Positions 1-12,102 of a stretch of DNA of 64,000 nt are shown here, piece after piece. This DNA is from Bryopsis sp. KO-2023 (lineage: Eukaryota; Chlorophyta; Ulvophyceae; Bryopsidales; Bryopsidaceae). The notes under the pieces were generated by a model. The model ran no database searches. It had not been told where the DNA came from and worked only from the letters and a program-made list of their open reading frames with translations. The first letter of the stretch is position 1, and the number at the start of each line of letters is the position of its first letter. The DNA lies in contig BSYQ01000005.1 in assembly GCA_030272585.1 (NCBI GenBank), positions 4,185,501-4,249,500 of the forward strand. Direction: 5' to 3'. The position numbers and the translations under genes are program-made.

Positions 1-194
1 ACTGGTTGGTTTTTTGCCAGGGGCTAATTGCTTACCGATCGCTTCCCGCAGGCCAAATACGAAAAGTGACTCAAGGAAGCAGCTTTTTTGGAAAAACCTT
101 TTCTTGTCGTTTGGAAGAGAGTGTAAGCTAAACGCTTGCAATATGCTTCTTTTGGTTTAATATTTGTTTTTTATTGTTATTTTTTTGTTATCAG

Positions 195-1462
195 ACCATA
201 TGTACAGGATGGGGATGATGGCGCTGGTTGCAACGGATAGCAACGTTGATGTGAGCAAGTGCGGTGCGATTTTCTTTCTTTGTTCTTTTGTTTTTTATAA
301 TATTAAATAACAACTTCGGCTAAACACCCTGGATAGAGAACAATCGAGCCTTTCAGTGGAAACGAAAAATAAAATTAAGATGATAAAGTGAAGGAATATG
401 GGGATATATCAAACTGTTTGCCCCCCCCCCCCCCCCCCCATGAACAAAGAATAATTTCAAACAATCACTTTTTGATCATGGTTGGTACCGGAGTGTTTGA
501 AGGCGATTCAGGAAGTTGAATGGGCTTAGGTTCTTTTCAGTCACTTTGGCTTCAATATTTATCTGTATCCACACTTTTCGACTGAATGTTGGCTAGCGTT
601 TTTTTTACCTTTCTATTTTGGGCACCATGCAGATGTGTTAAAATGGCCTTGATTCACGATGTTGCGGAGTCGCTTGTGGGGGACATCACCCCTTATTGTG
701 GGGTGAGCGAGGAGGAAAAACATCAGCTGGAATCTAATGCCATCGCCGAAATCAAGGAAACGTTGGGAAATGACACGCACGCAGGTTGGAACAAAACGGA
801 GCAATTAGCATTCAAGTTCATACCCTCAATCGTATTTAGCGGGGGTCGTTTGATATTTTTACCCCAGTAATAGTGTGCAGGCCACGCTACTTCATTAAAA
901 TCCAACACATTAACCAGAAGTGTAGATTTCGGAAACATAGTGTGGCCCACACTATTTTCTGTTTTCAGAAATTTCTACTGTTTACGGAAATATGGTGGAC
1001 TACTATAAATACACTTGAGGGTGTAGTAGTATTCGAACAACATCCGTCCCTCCGCTGTCTCAGAATTTGAGCATTGGAAATTCACACTTGAGTAACGTCG
1101 CGTGATGGTGTTGGGCTGCCCAGCCGACGAGATTGAGGAAATTTGGAAAGAGTATGAGTCCGCCACCACCCCAGAAGCGAGATTCGTGAAGGATCTGGAC
1201 AAATTGGAGATGGTGTTGCAAGCGCACGAGTATGAGTCTGACCAAGGCAAAGACTTGTCCAAGTTTTTCAAATCGACAGAAGGCAGATTCCAGACAGACA
1301 CAGGGTGGGAAGCATGGCTCTAATCTGCATTTGATTCTGAAGTGGTGTTGTGTTCTTCCACATTGTCAATTTGTTTTTTGTTTTTCACAGTTTTTTCTCT
1401 GGAATTTTTGCAGGAAAGCTTGGGCTGCAGAAGTGGTTTCGAGAAGGAACAAGCAAAAGTGA
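195..1462 (+). CDS. HDDC2: HDDC2-like HD-domain 5'-deoxynucleotidase, 3' part
   Basis: Exons seen: 195-258, 633-784, 1124-1304 and 1414-1462, joined in phase; earlier exons lie before the window or were not found. The peptide begins within the conserved [11 protein letters not shown] stretch, continues with the HD metal-binding motif [12 protein letters not shown], and then the EEIWKEYE...[21 protein letters not shown] region typical of HDDC2/YfbR enzymes. Family members hydrolyse deoxynucleoside 5'-monophosphates, using a divalent metal held by the His-Asp pair. The last exon encodes [16 protein letters not shown], the C-terminus of the plant rather than the animal proteins. An in-frame stop at 1321-1323 is avoided by the splice at 1304/1414. 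Upstream exons carrying the first histidine are missing, so completeness cannot be judged. Family assignment is firm; substrate is inferred. Confidence 0.85.
421..439. repeat. poly(C) tract in HDDC2 intron
   Basis: A run of about nineteen C residues in the intron between the first two visible HDDC2 exons. It belongs to the long G/C homopolymers that recur in introns across the window. Confidence 0.9.
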
Positions 1463-1897
1463 CTGTCTGTATGTCATGCAACCTGGTTGCATGCTGTTGC
1501 TGTAAGAATTTGTTGGATAAGACGGGGTCTGAACTCACCGATATGTTCAATATGAAGTTTCGACACTGGGTAACCCCACCACATTAACTCGCCATTACAC
1601 CAGGATATACATGAGCTTTTTTGGTGGGAAAACAAAACAGAAAGAACCGTTTTTCAGAGTCCCTCTGCTGTGTTTTCAGCCACACTTCGCAACACTCTGC
1701 CTCCATCCTCTCTAAACCAAAAGACAAACGCCCATTAATGACAACACTTTTCTGGCACCATGCATAGCGCCTGTTCCATAAATCTCAACCGACCAACCCT
1801 ACAACTCCATAACTATAATTACACAACCCAACTAAACCCAATAAATGATGGAACCCCCACCGCCCCCTCCTCCAACCCATAAAATAAATCAAAAAAA
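1463..1897. other. convergent intergenic spacer
   Basis: Spacer between the 3' ends of the HDDC2-like gene (+) and the LRRC40-like gene (-). It holds C-rich low-complexity sequence near 1850-1880. I see no exon or RNA gene in it. Confidence 0.6.
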
Positions 1898-4800
1898 TCA
1901 AAACGGAACTTTGGCAGCCAAGTATTCCAGCAAGGCCGGAGTGCCTTTTTCCAACAACGGCCTCCGGATCGTCTTGAGCAGATTCCCTTCCAGCATCACC
2001 ACTTTCAACGTGGGGTGCATCAGCCCGAGCCGTGGGGGCAAGTGTGCGATGTTGTTGTTAGAAATGTTTAGCTCCGCCAGATTGCTTAGCTTGGTGATGT
2101 TCTCTGGAAGGAACGTAATGGAATTGGAGCTCAGGTCGATCATGTTGAGGGAAGGCAGCGATAAAAGGTCTTTTGGGAACTCGGGGGTGGTGGTCATTGG
2201 CAGGGAAATCCTTCGGAGGTTGACCAGGCCGGTCATAGTCCCTGGAATCATCTTTCCAGCTGCTGCTATCCCTGCAGATTTCAATTCCAGGAAGGAGAAC
2301 ACATTAAAAAATAATATAGAGGCCAAAAAAAGTGGGGCAAAAAAAAAGCTGCTGCACACCCCCAAGGTTTTTTTGTGTTCTTTTTGAAACCTACCTGATA
2401 AATCGAGCTCCCGCAGATTGGCACAAGAAACGAAAGCATTGGCTGGAATGGACGGTATTCGATTTCTGCAGAGATCCAGCTCCCCCAGCACCGGCAAACA
2501 ACCCTCCACCAAAGGCAGAGGCCAAGATTTCAGACCAGCCATTTTCAGCAGCAATTTTCGGAGCTGGTGAGCTCCTTGCAGCAGTTCTGGGTCGATAGCC
2601 TCGATCTGGAATATAGCCAGTCAAACCTTGTAGGAGATCGAGGGGGTGCATAATGTCAGGCACTGAGAAGTTGGTTTTTTTATCTTTTTGGCAGAAATGG
2701 CCCAATATCACTCATTCACACCCAGGGTTGCTAAAATTACGGAGCAATAGATATAAATATAATGATATATATTGTTTAACCCCACACCCCACCCCTCCTC
2801 TCTCTTTCAAATTTCCTCCCTGAAGCCCACTTTTTAGGGAAACAATGTGCACTCACTGCATTGCTGCTCAAGTCGAGGACTTCCAGGTTGCCCACGGCTT
2901 CCCAGACTGCTTTTGGAACCTCGGTCAATTTCAGGGACTTCAGCACCATGTCTCCAGGTTTGTCGGTCAATTTGAGGGTCTTTGCGAGGTTCTCCGCCAG
3001 CTCCGTCTCATTGGCCCCAAACAAATTCCCCGATCTGGATGCACTGCTCGATTTCTTGTCTTCCCTCAACTCCGCTGGTAATTTGAACCTCAGCGCCTCC
3101 AACAGACGTGATACTGGGCCTGAAAACGAAAAAATCAACCAAAACAAGATGAAAATGTGAAAAAAAAAGCTTCTGGTCTGTTACCTGCACGTTAAGGGAA
3201 AAAAAATTAAGACTAAAATACTTCAGGGAAGTGAGCCATACATGCAGCCAGGATTGAAAGTCGCAAAGGGCGATGCTTGGCTTAAAAAAGGTCCAAATCT
3301 TATTTCACGTCGGGGGGGGGAAGGCATTGATTTAAAAAGTCGACAAAAACACAAGTATTACCTGTGACCAGCTCCCTGCGGATAGTTCGTAAGGGATTTC
3401 CCTCAAGGGGCAGTTTTCGCAGAGTCGTCATGAGGCCCAGCTCTGGAGGCAACCCCGTCAAATCGTTGTTGGAAAGATCCAAAATGTTGAGGTTCATTTT
3501 GCAAGCCCCACCAGGGATGGTTTTCAATCCATTGTTTGACAAATCGACCAGCTGGACTCCACATGCACACACAAATCAGGCAATTTTTTTTTTCAAGATA
3601 ATTGAATTTCAAGCCAAGAAACCACATTCCACACATTTTTATCAGAACATTCGGACTACCTTCAATTCCTCCAACACCCCGAGCTCGGTGCTGATTTGGT
3701 CGATTTTATTGTAAGCTGCATGCAACTCGGCCAGCTTTACGCAACCCGACAAAGGCCCGGGCAGCTCCGTGAACTGATTGTATCGTATGTTCAAAACCCT
3801 CAAACTGGTCAGAGCCGAAACCTCAGCCCAGACGCAGCCGCTCAATTGGTTCTGAGCCAAGTTCAGCTCCACCAATGCCCCCAGTCCAAGAAACACCTCC
3901 CCTGGGATGCTCCTGATTTTGTTGTGTTCGAGATTCAACACAGTCAGGGAATGAGCTCCTGCAAGAGTTCTGGGAACATCGGCCAGCAGGTTTCTGGAGG
4001 CGTCCAATCTTGCCATCCGGCTTTGATTTTGACCCAGATTGGGCGGCAAAGCCGTCAGCTGATTGTGGGAGCATGAGAGCTGAGCCAAGGCTGATAAATC
4101 GGCCACGCAGGCGTGCAGTTCAGCCAACTTGTTGTGAGAAACGTCCAGAGTTTTGAGCTCTGTCAGGTGGCACAGCTCTCGAGGCACCGTGCTGAGCTTG
4201 TTGTAGCTGAGGAGGCGAAAGTAAACACACAGTGAAACAAATGATATTTCAAATGCAGGTGGGGGGATTCGAACGCGGGTCTAGGAATCTCAGTTTGTTA
4301 CAGCCAGAGCGAGGGCTTTCAACCTTGGTACAATTTTTTTGGAAGAAAGAAGCAAAATGGAAAGAAGATACAGGGGATTAGTGATAAAACTAAAACTAAA
4401 TATACCAAAATTAGTTGGCCATATCGCTCATTATTTTAATGGGTGGTCCGTGCAGGGCATTTTGAGAATAATGACAAAAAACTCCTCACAAAGCACACAA
4501 GAAACTTTTGTCGCATTCCTTACCTCAAATCCAGAACTGTGAGGGTGGATAACTGAAACATGGCACTGGGCAAATCCATGATCTCATTGTGAGCCAATAT
4601 CAGCTGCAAAAGCTCAGAGGCCTGGTGAAGCAAATCCACACCCCCTCTTCAGAGCAAGAATAAAAACCCACAACAATAAAAATTGTAACGCATGGCGTTA
4701 CAGTTGGCTTTATTAGTGCCTATTACTGTGTCGGCTGCGCGCAACTGTCATAGAGCTTTCTTCCCAAAAACAGACCTTCGGTCCGAAAAACAAAGAACTC

Positions 4801-4943
4801 ACCTCCCACCAATTCCCAGCCTTGGCTCCGCTCTGATCGTAAACAGCTCTCGGCACATCGGGCAGTCCCTCACCGCGCAAGTTGATGATCCCCGACGACT
4901 TTGACGCGTCGATCTTGCGCGCGACGGTGGCTGCTACGTCCAT
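1898..4943 (-). CDS. LRRC40: LRRC40-like leucine-rich repeat protein
   Basis: Seven exons, complement of 1898-2271, 2395-2605, 2857-3119, 3362-3551, 3660-4206, 4524-4621 and 4803-4943, give an open frame of 607 residues, very close to LRRC40 proteins (about 600). The start MDVAATVARKIDASKSSG is the only Met before the first repeat. The protein is almost wholly leucine-rich repeats of the LxxLxLSxNxLxxLPxxL kind in two blocks, separated by an acidic/serine-rich linker around residues 330-380, as in LRRC40. The C-terminus LLEYLAAKVPF matches the family's final helix. LRRC40 is an intracellular repeat protein of uncertain function, presumed to be a binding scaffold. It is transcribed away from GTF3C5 across a short shared upstream region. 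All intron phases are consistent. Confidence 0.9.
4258..4325 (-). repeat. possible tRNA-derived fragment in LRRC40 intron
   Basis: Read on the minus strand, the intron contains CGCGTTCGAATCCCCCC, which fits a Pol III B box and T-loop with a T-stem-like 3' flank. The rest does not fold into a cloverleaf I can defend, so this may be a decayed tRNA-derived SINE or chance. Confidence 0.3.
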
Positions 4944-5300
4944 AAGGATCCGATCAAAACTTTTCTTTCCCGCACACGAAAAGGAAAGGAGTAGAAAAAA
5001 CTACAAGAAAAACGTCGCGTTTCTGCCCACGCGACAGCACGAGGTCGCCCAGCTGTGGGAAGAAAAAGCGAAACACTTTGTACCTCGTCCGCTCCTCAGA
5101 GTAGTAAAAATCGGCCGTGGTTGTGTAGTAAGCCGTTTTCACTTCTCCATCAACCGACGGATGGGCGCATTTAATGCAACTAATAGTGCAACAATTCACC
5201 CAATTACGTAACTTCTCGGGTGGTTTTCTGTCACTCAAGAAACGAAAGCACGAAACGGGCGGGGCGTGGGTTCTTTCGACACACGAGCGTTGCTATCTGC
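4944..5300. promoter_or_regulatory. shared upstream region, LRRC40 / GTF3C5
   Basis: 357 bp lie between the two divergent start codons (4943 minus, 5301 plus). This must hold both 5' UTRs and both promoters. I see no clear TATA element. Bidirectional control is inferred from spacing only. Confidence 0.55.
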
Positions 5301-8300
5301 ATGGATTCTCCAGGCGGGTCCGATAAGAGGTGCGGCGAGCGAACGACGGTTTCGGGGACGATCCCAGAGGCGGAGTGTTTGTGCGTCGAGTACCCTGCGT
5401 ATGTTCGCGACGTCAGCAGCGCGTTCGACACCATCGGCGGCCCAGACGCCGTCACGAATCTAGAGAATGCTGGAAACGACGGCGTCCTGCCGCTTTTCTG
5501 GCGCAATGACACTTACACTCATCCCACCCTCGGCGAAAGGTCCCGAAACCCCGGTTTGCTGTTGCGTTTGTCGCGGAAGACGCTGTCTTCGAGCAGCGAT
5601 GTTGGGGATGAAGTCGATGTGCAGGTTGTGGCTATCGTAAAGACGTCATACAAGTTCCCTGGGATGTGTGATTACACATTCAACGACACGAGCGATGTTC
5701 TGGAGGCCAGAGACACTTGGGTACCGGGGACTGCCGAGATCGGCGAGGTCTCGGAACCGCTGTCGACGGTTCCAGAAACCTTTTCGAAGATCGACTATCC
5801 CGTGGACTATGCGTTCACGATGGTGGGGACTCTAGGCAGTCGCTCGAAAGCGAGACGCCATAGGGTCGTCTATGGTGAGTGGATTCCAGTTCGACGAACG
5901 TTCGAGTCGGCATTGCAACGTGAAAGACGTCGGTCGTGGGGGGAAGGGACGTCAACACTGTATGCCTCGCTCAATACTTAGCTTGAGATTCTGAGGTCAT
6001 GCCGAGTTCTCAAGAGTCGTCATACACACTAAATAAATAAATAAATTACTTAAATAAATAAACTAATAAATAATGGGTCCACAGTTTTTTTGGCTGCATA
6101 TTTGATAAAATGTTGACATTTTGCTTTGGATTGATGTTAGGTCGAGATCCAAGAATGCTCCGGATCTCCTTTCAAACCGTGGGTGGCGTCCCTGCAATCA
6201 GGGAATTGGCAAATCCCAGTGAGTTTTTTTTGTTTTTTGCTGCCCTTGTCCAGCATTGGTACCAGGGGAAAAAAAAAAATCTGTTAATCACATTGTGCTG
6301 TGAAATCAATTTGCTAGATCTCTTATCGGTGGTTGCCGACAGAAAGGGTTGTTCGTTACATTCCCCATCAAGTGTTTTGGTTTGAAATAGGGTCTCATAT
6401 GTCTATTTTTAGCATATTGTTTCGATGCGTTGGAATGCTGAAAAAAGAAAAAAAAACTTGAAAAAAACTGCAGTCATAATAATTTAGCTGCAAAAGTATA
6501 CCGGTCATGTCCTTTCCTACCAGAATGGTCTAGAGAGTTTTGGTCTTTTTTTTCCTTTTTTTGTTCCCTTGATCTTTCTTTTTGTTGTTCTTTTTTTTCT
6601 TTTTCGATTTTGGTTTTGGTCTAGCCTCGATGCAATCATACGTTAAGACAAGAAAGCATCGGTGCTGAATGTGAATGGCATCGTTTTCCAGGCAATGAAT
6701 TGCAAAAGTGTTGGGACTTCGTTCGCGAGCTGTTTGAGAATCGACCGATTTGGTCATATCTGATGCTCATCAATTCGGTTGCAAACAGATGGTCAAAGGA
6801 ACTCGTAGCTGATGTTCTCAAAGGCTTGTCATACAAATTTCGAACAGGTGTGTGTTCTATCAGCGCCTTCGTCGGATTTTTTTTTTTCTTCCTTTCCTGA
6901 CTCACAAGATTTAGAAAAAGAAATCGTTGATAATTTTTGGATTTTCCCGTGCTGTTTTGTGGTAAATTTTTTTTTAGCATTGAAAGGAATTTCTTGTAAG
7001 AAATCACATGTCAGGCTCGCATATTCGATCACAAATTATCAATATGAAATGATTCTTTTTCACTGGTTCTTTCTTTTTTTTTTTGGGGGGGGGGGGAGGG
7101 GGTCGAATGAGAATTGACTTTCTCTCCTATTTTTATTTCTTTCATATCGGAAGGGGAGTTCAGGGCAATCGTCTTTATTTTTGTTTCAAACCTGATTTTG
7201 ATTGCATATTTGCCAGGTCCCTGGACGGGGTTTCGTGTATTGAGGGGCTATGATCCTCGCCAAGATGAAGAAGCTAGAAAATATCAAAAGATGGTATATA
7301 CTTTGCCACGACAATGGTAAGAAGCATTTATTGACTTATTTTGTTGATCATTTCGACACATTCAAAATCGAACAATAAACTTTCTGTTTAAATTTTTTAA
7401 AAAACTCGGAAAGCAGGTGGCTGAAAGGCACAAGGCAGTAGACAGAGTTTGTTTTTTTTTGGCAAAGTGAGTGAGAACTTCTAAGGGTTTTTTTTTTTTT
7501 TTTTGGGGGGGGGGGCGTCTGTTGTTTAAATTTAGGAAGAAATTTTCGGGTTTGGGATTTGCAGATGAGATGGTGATGGGTTTTCCTGATTCCCTTGAAT
7601 ATGATTTTTGTTTTTCTGAAATTTGTGGCAGGTTCGTAAGAGCACAGAAACGGGGGGTGTTGAAGAAACTGAGGGCGGAGGGTAAAGGCATCAAAGAATA
7701 TAACAGGTGAGGATACATCCCTTATCGGTGGAAAATATCACACGTCTCGACCTTCGGACCAATCTTGTGTGCAACAGAATCGAGCTGTGGGAAAGAATCA
7801 CCGATTCCATTGTACATCGTGAAAACAAACATGTGCTTTGCTTTCTTGTGAAGATTCCAGTCCATCCCTCACAATTACACCACCAGCTTTCAGCTGTGCG
7901 ACCTCGACGACCCGGAGATAGAAAACATCCTCGAGGACGAAGAGTTAGTCCCGAGCTGCTGCACGGAAGGCTGTGGATGGTTCACGCTCGCCAAATGGGA
8001 CCAGATGATGGACATCCTGAACGACAGGTTCAGATGCCTCATCGAATCCAGCCAATACCAACACATCGTGAACGAACCCGGGAAGGGTGTGAAGCTCCAA
8101 GCTGAGGAGTCTGACTTGCTGCCGGTCGATCTGATGGGCAACGTCCTGGAAGAATTGAAAGTGGTGGATGAAGGAGATGGGGATGGGGACGACGATGACG
8201 AGGATGATGATGATGATGAAGATGATGATGATCTGGATGATTTCGTTGATGATAATGATGATGATCTCGATGATGATGATGATGATTTTGATGTGGATGA

Positions 8301-8415
8301 TTTGTTCGGGGATGCCGAGCTGGAAGCTTTGGATGCGATCGAAGTGAGCAGGAATGCTGATGGTGCTGGTAGAAACGATGAAGGTTGCAGCGAGAGTAGA
8401 GGAGAGAATCCATGA
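5301..8415 (+). CDS. GTF3C5: General transcription factor 3C polypeptide 5 (TFIIIC tau95 type)
   Basis: Exons 5301-5874, 6141-6218, 6692-6847, 7217-7316, 7632-7706 and 7854-8415 close in phase to 514 residues, matching GTF3C5/Sfc1 length. Recognisable blocks in order: N-terminal VEYPAYVRDVSSAFDTIGG; the dimerisation region KTSYKFPGMCDYTF; LSTVPETFSKIDYPVDYAF; then FVRELFENRPIWSYLMLINS and GPWTGFRVLRGYDPRQDEEARKYQ, the hallmark of the TFIIIC subunit that binds the A box of tRNA genes. The protein ends in a strongly acidic run (about residues 432-480, Asp codons GAT/GAC) as in animal and yeast homologues. The last exon uses the acceptor at 7852-7853; the AG at 7859-7860 would break the frame. 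The open frame continues upstream of 5301, but this is the first ATG. Confidence 0.9.
8166..8310 (+). repeat. GAT/GAC repeat coding a poly-Asp tail
   Basis: Imperfect GAT/GAC trinucleotide repeat within the last GTF3C5 exon, encoding the acidic C-terminal tail. Its antisense reading yields spurious Ser-rich and His-rich frames. Confidence 0.85.
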
Positions 8416-8790
8416 GGAGACTGTACCCGGTGCTGATGATTAGGAGGAGGAGGAGGGGGATCACACGTGTGTGTGTGTGTCTCTCTCATATAGGGATATA
8501 TATTGAATCATGGGTGGAAATCTATGTTGGGGGCGGGGGTAGCGTAGTGTTTAGGAATGCGATTTGGTGGGAAATAGACGATAGGAAGGGTGGTTAAAAT
8601 ACTTTGGCATCTGAATGCTGCCGAAGACACTTTCAAGATTAGCACACATCTTTTACATAGAACGTGGTTCCTGACACAACTATATATATATATATACAGA
8701 TCTGCGGACATGCCTAAAGCGTACACCCTAGACCCTTAACATACAGTCAACATTGCCTACAGGCGATATCTCTTGGAGGGGGGCTGTGAT
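8416..8790. other. convergent intergenic spacer
   Basis: Short 3'-to-3' spacer between GTF3C5 and the glycosyltransferase. It contains (GT)n near 8466 and (TA)n near 8681. No gene is visible. Confidence 0.6.
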
Positions 8791-11533
8791 TCAACAAGCT
8801 TCGGTTGTGGACACATCACCCATGGCTTTTATCAAGCATTCCACAGCACTGCCGACACCGTCTTCTCGTGCTAGTGCCTGTTAAAAAAGGAAACCAAAGC
8901 CTTCACAATCGGCTGAACACCGTATACCTGGTATGCATGCACAAGAACCCAAATCCTATGTTATTCACTGGAAAGAAGCATACCTGCGCTGTATCCGTGC
9001 AGTTGTTTTTCATGGTTTCGCTGAGACAAGTCTCCATGGATTTCTGCAACTTCAAGGCCACGTCAGTGTCTGTAACACCGCTTTCTTTCTCATTGGTGAA
9101 AAGTTCGGATCCTTGAAAAGGCTTGCAGCACAACCCCAAATACTCCAACCTCTCTCCCTTTGAAACGGAAAACACAAGACAGAACAAACTTAGGGCGAAC
9201 ACTTGGCTGAGCTGCACTACTAATAACCCCTGGAGAGCGTAATTGACAGCACCACAGGGGATGCTTCCTTTCATATTGTCAATGGGGGGAGCTTCGTGGT
9301 GGAAACTTACCCACACGAACTGATCATAGTGGGCTGGGCTGATGATCTGTGGAATCCCACCCAACAAACACGAAGCCACAGTTCCAGCGCCCCCATGATG
9401 GAGAACCGAATTGCACTTCATAAACAAGTAGGAATGGGGAACGGAGGCCTCCACCAATAGAACATTTTCCCGCAAATGCTTAGCAAGGCTATTGTGAGCC
9501 TCGAGAAGAGGTCGAAAGCCGGCGGACAAAAACACACACCTCCTGGAAAGAGAAAACCCACTCATGAGTTCGATGCCACTTTGGCAATATCACCACCCCT
9601 TTATACATGGGAAAGGACCATCCTGGTAGTTCAATTTTACTTTCCAGTGAAACATATTTGTCAGAGTAGGCTGTTGGGAGAACAGATCGCTGGATGGGTT
9701 TTGGTTAATGATTGTTGAGAAGATGAATTTTGTACTGGGTTCGTCAGAGAGGAGGCTATCCCTCCCAGCCCCAACAACCTATCTCACCATCCAAGATTCT
9801 CTGTTGCTGTTGCTATGACAGTCATGAGTCTCATCGGGCTTTTCAAAAATCCCAGCGATCCAAGGCTACCGAAATCCACGCACAAGAGGTTCTTTTCTGA
9901 GGCCTTGAGCCAAGTTGTGAAACTGTCGCTGATGCTCCCACCCTGCTGATCTCTGGAAAATATGTTCCACTCTGCAATGTTGAAAACTTGCTTTGGGGAA
10001 AGATAAAAAAGAAAAAAACACTTCAGTTTTGTCAATGCAGCACTACTCACACCTGATGGAATCGGTCCAGAAACCACACACTTTAACGGAAGTGGGCAAC
10101 CATCCAGGTGTGGGAAGGATCATGCTGCTGAAGCCTGACCTCGTTGCAAAAGAAGCAAAAAAAAAGTGAATCTAAACATGTGCCATCACTGAACAGCACC
10201 TCTTTTCAGTGAAATGCGATCAAAACCACCTATCATAGAAAAAAACAACACCACTTTAATAATGGATCGCCGAAAAATTGGAGTCCTTGCGATTGTATTC
10301 TCCTCACCATACAAAAGCATACATGGTTTTCCAGGAAATGGATCCAGGGGAAATCTGTGCTGCCTCCATGTTCCCCATCTCTCGGTGAACAGAGGCCACA
10401 TCCAATGGGAAATCTGCATGCATTATTCCAAAAAAAAGTAACCTCTTTTATAAAAAAAAAAAAAAAAAAAACACAATTCTTGGCCAAAAAAAAGGTGATC
10501 CATCATTCCTGATCTCATGATTGCTAACCTCATCCATTCCAAGCTTTGATTCAGACCCCTTCATCATTTTGGTCAATTCTCGAAGCAACCCTGGAGGTGC
10601 CTTGTAGGGCACAATTTGAGGAGCCACACAAATGCATGCAATGCCCATCGCTTCCGAAAAATGGTAAGCCTCCAAGGAAAACAGATTGAACACGATCATT
10701 CTATTGTCCAATTTCTGGCCGCCGAAGGCCCTCCGTTCCAGTGTCAGACCGATGGCGAGCTCCAGCGATGATATGCACTCCTCCCTGTGTGAATCTGTGT
10801 CGAATTCCACCTGAGGAATTCCACATTTTTTTGGACATGTGTTAAGCGCTATATTTTTTGGGGCGTTTTGCCCTATTTCTTTAATATTAATATTATAATA
10901 TTATTAAGACACACAGGATCCCATACCCATGGCAACATGCATCGATCTACCTTACGTTGAGGTCTCCAGTAACGAGCCATCGTCGAGCTGGGGAAGCAGA
11001 AATGAACAGTGGGGTGATATCATCCATAAGTACCTCTCCCAGCCAATTCTGCAAAGGCAGGGGGAAGCATCAGATACAATAAACTTCTTTCCAATGAAAA
11101 ACTAGAAAGTTCACAGAGGAAGCTGCTTTGGTTTTTTTATTGGATGGTAATTCTTCATGGGAAAAAAAGATTATCATTGGATTTTTGTTTCGAAAGAGAG
11201 GTTGATCAAAAATCAAAAAATATCGCATGCAAGATTGCTCAGTTGATTTAGAGTCTTTATTCCTATTAAAAATAAAATTATCACAAACAGGCAGTCAGGA
11301 TCATGTTAAACAATCAGCATTTACACATCAGCATTATTTAAGACGATGTCTTGCACCAGAAATTTCATGGAATGATTCTGTTGACTCACCTCGTGGGCTT
11401 TGTGGGTGATCAGCGTCACGATCCATGTCGGCCGCCTTTCTTTTAAGGATTTCGCCAGTATGCACAACGGTTGAACATCCCCCCTCGTTCCAATCGCAAG
11501 AAAACCAACATGGCATTCGCTTATGTCCGACAT
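8791..11533 (-). CDS. GT1/GT28-fold UDP-glycosyltransferase, plant type
   Basis: Ten exons, complement of 8791-8877, 8984-9157, 9311-9542, 9788-9952, 10053-10134, 10200-10229, 10308-10413, 10529-10810, 10956-11048 and 11390-11533, close exactly to 464 residues. The N-terminus has GTRGDVQP (residues 15-22), the loop typical of sterol glucosyltransferase-like enzymes. The C-terminal half holds RCVFLSAGF and the donor-binding signature SVLHHGGAGTVASCLLGG (HHGGAGT about 349-355). The middle block HWMWPLFTERWG...LLYG...GFSSMILP resembles the plant family around Arabidopsis At5g24750. These enzymes move a sugar from a UDP donor to a lipid or sterol-like acceptor; the acceptor is unknown here. One exon is a 30-nt microexon required by phase. 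No transit peptide or membrane segment is evident. Confidence 0.88.
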
Positions 11534-11681
11534 CCCCCAGTCCGCTTCCCAAACTCGGATCCTTTAAAGAAGAACATCACACTGATCTCACACTTCCATC
11601 AGCGTCCATGACGCACCGCCAGGCCAGTATTGGGGCTGCTTTTCGGAGAAATTTCAAGTTTTCTTGCTCGGCTCTCCCGTC
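11534..11681. promoter_or_regulatory. 148-bp shared upstream region, UGT / DUF7906 gene
   Basis: Only 148 bp separate the two divergent start codons (11533 minus, 11682 plus). Both core promoters must overlap here or lie within the 5' parts of the genes. No canonical TATA is seen. Confidence 0.5.
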
Positions 11682-12071
11682 ATGGTTTGCAGTCGAGTTG
11701 TGGTGGGGTTGCTCCTCTTTTCGCTACTGCAAGTGGAGGCTTTAAGTGGACCGGCCAAAGCCTTCAAACAAACTCGAAAGAAATGGTCACACATCAATTT
11801 CGATGATTTGCGCCAGAAGATCGCGAAAGAAACTGGTGATTTTGTTCACCTACGGGGAGAGGTAGGCGTACTTTTGATGTATGCGTCTGTTCGGATCGGC
11901 AGCCGCTTGAAATCAACTCGATCGACAAGGAAACCACAACGCACCTTTGACTTTCAAACTGAGGATTCGAAAGAACGCGCGTTTTAACACACGAGAGAAA
12001 TTAACACCAGGTTTTGAAAGTATATGTGCATTCTTATTGCATTTATTTATTTCCTTTTGTTTAATTTTACT

Positions 12072-12102
<31 letters not shown>

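Noticed and set aside
1102-1323. HDDC2 exon reading to the stop at 1321-1323
   Set aside because: Splicing 1304 to 1414 restores the plant-type C-terminus; the unspliced reading ends short of the conserved tail.
7890-8489. 199-codon Ser-rich minus frame (and a His-rich one) opposite GTF3C5
   Set aside because: Both are antisense readings of the GAT/GAC repeat that encodes the acidic tail of GTF3C5.
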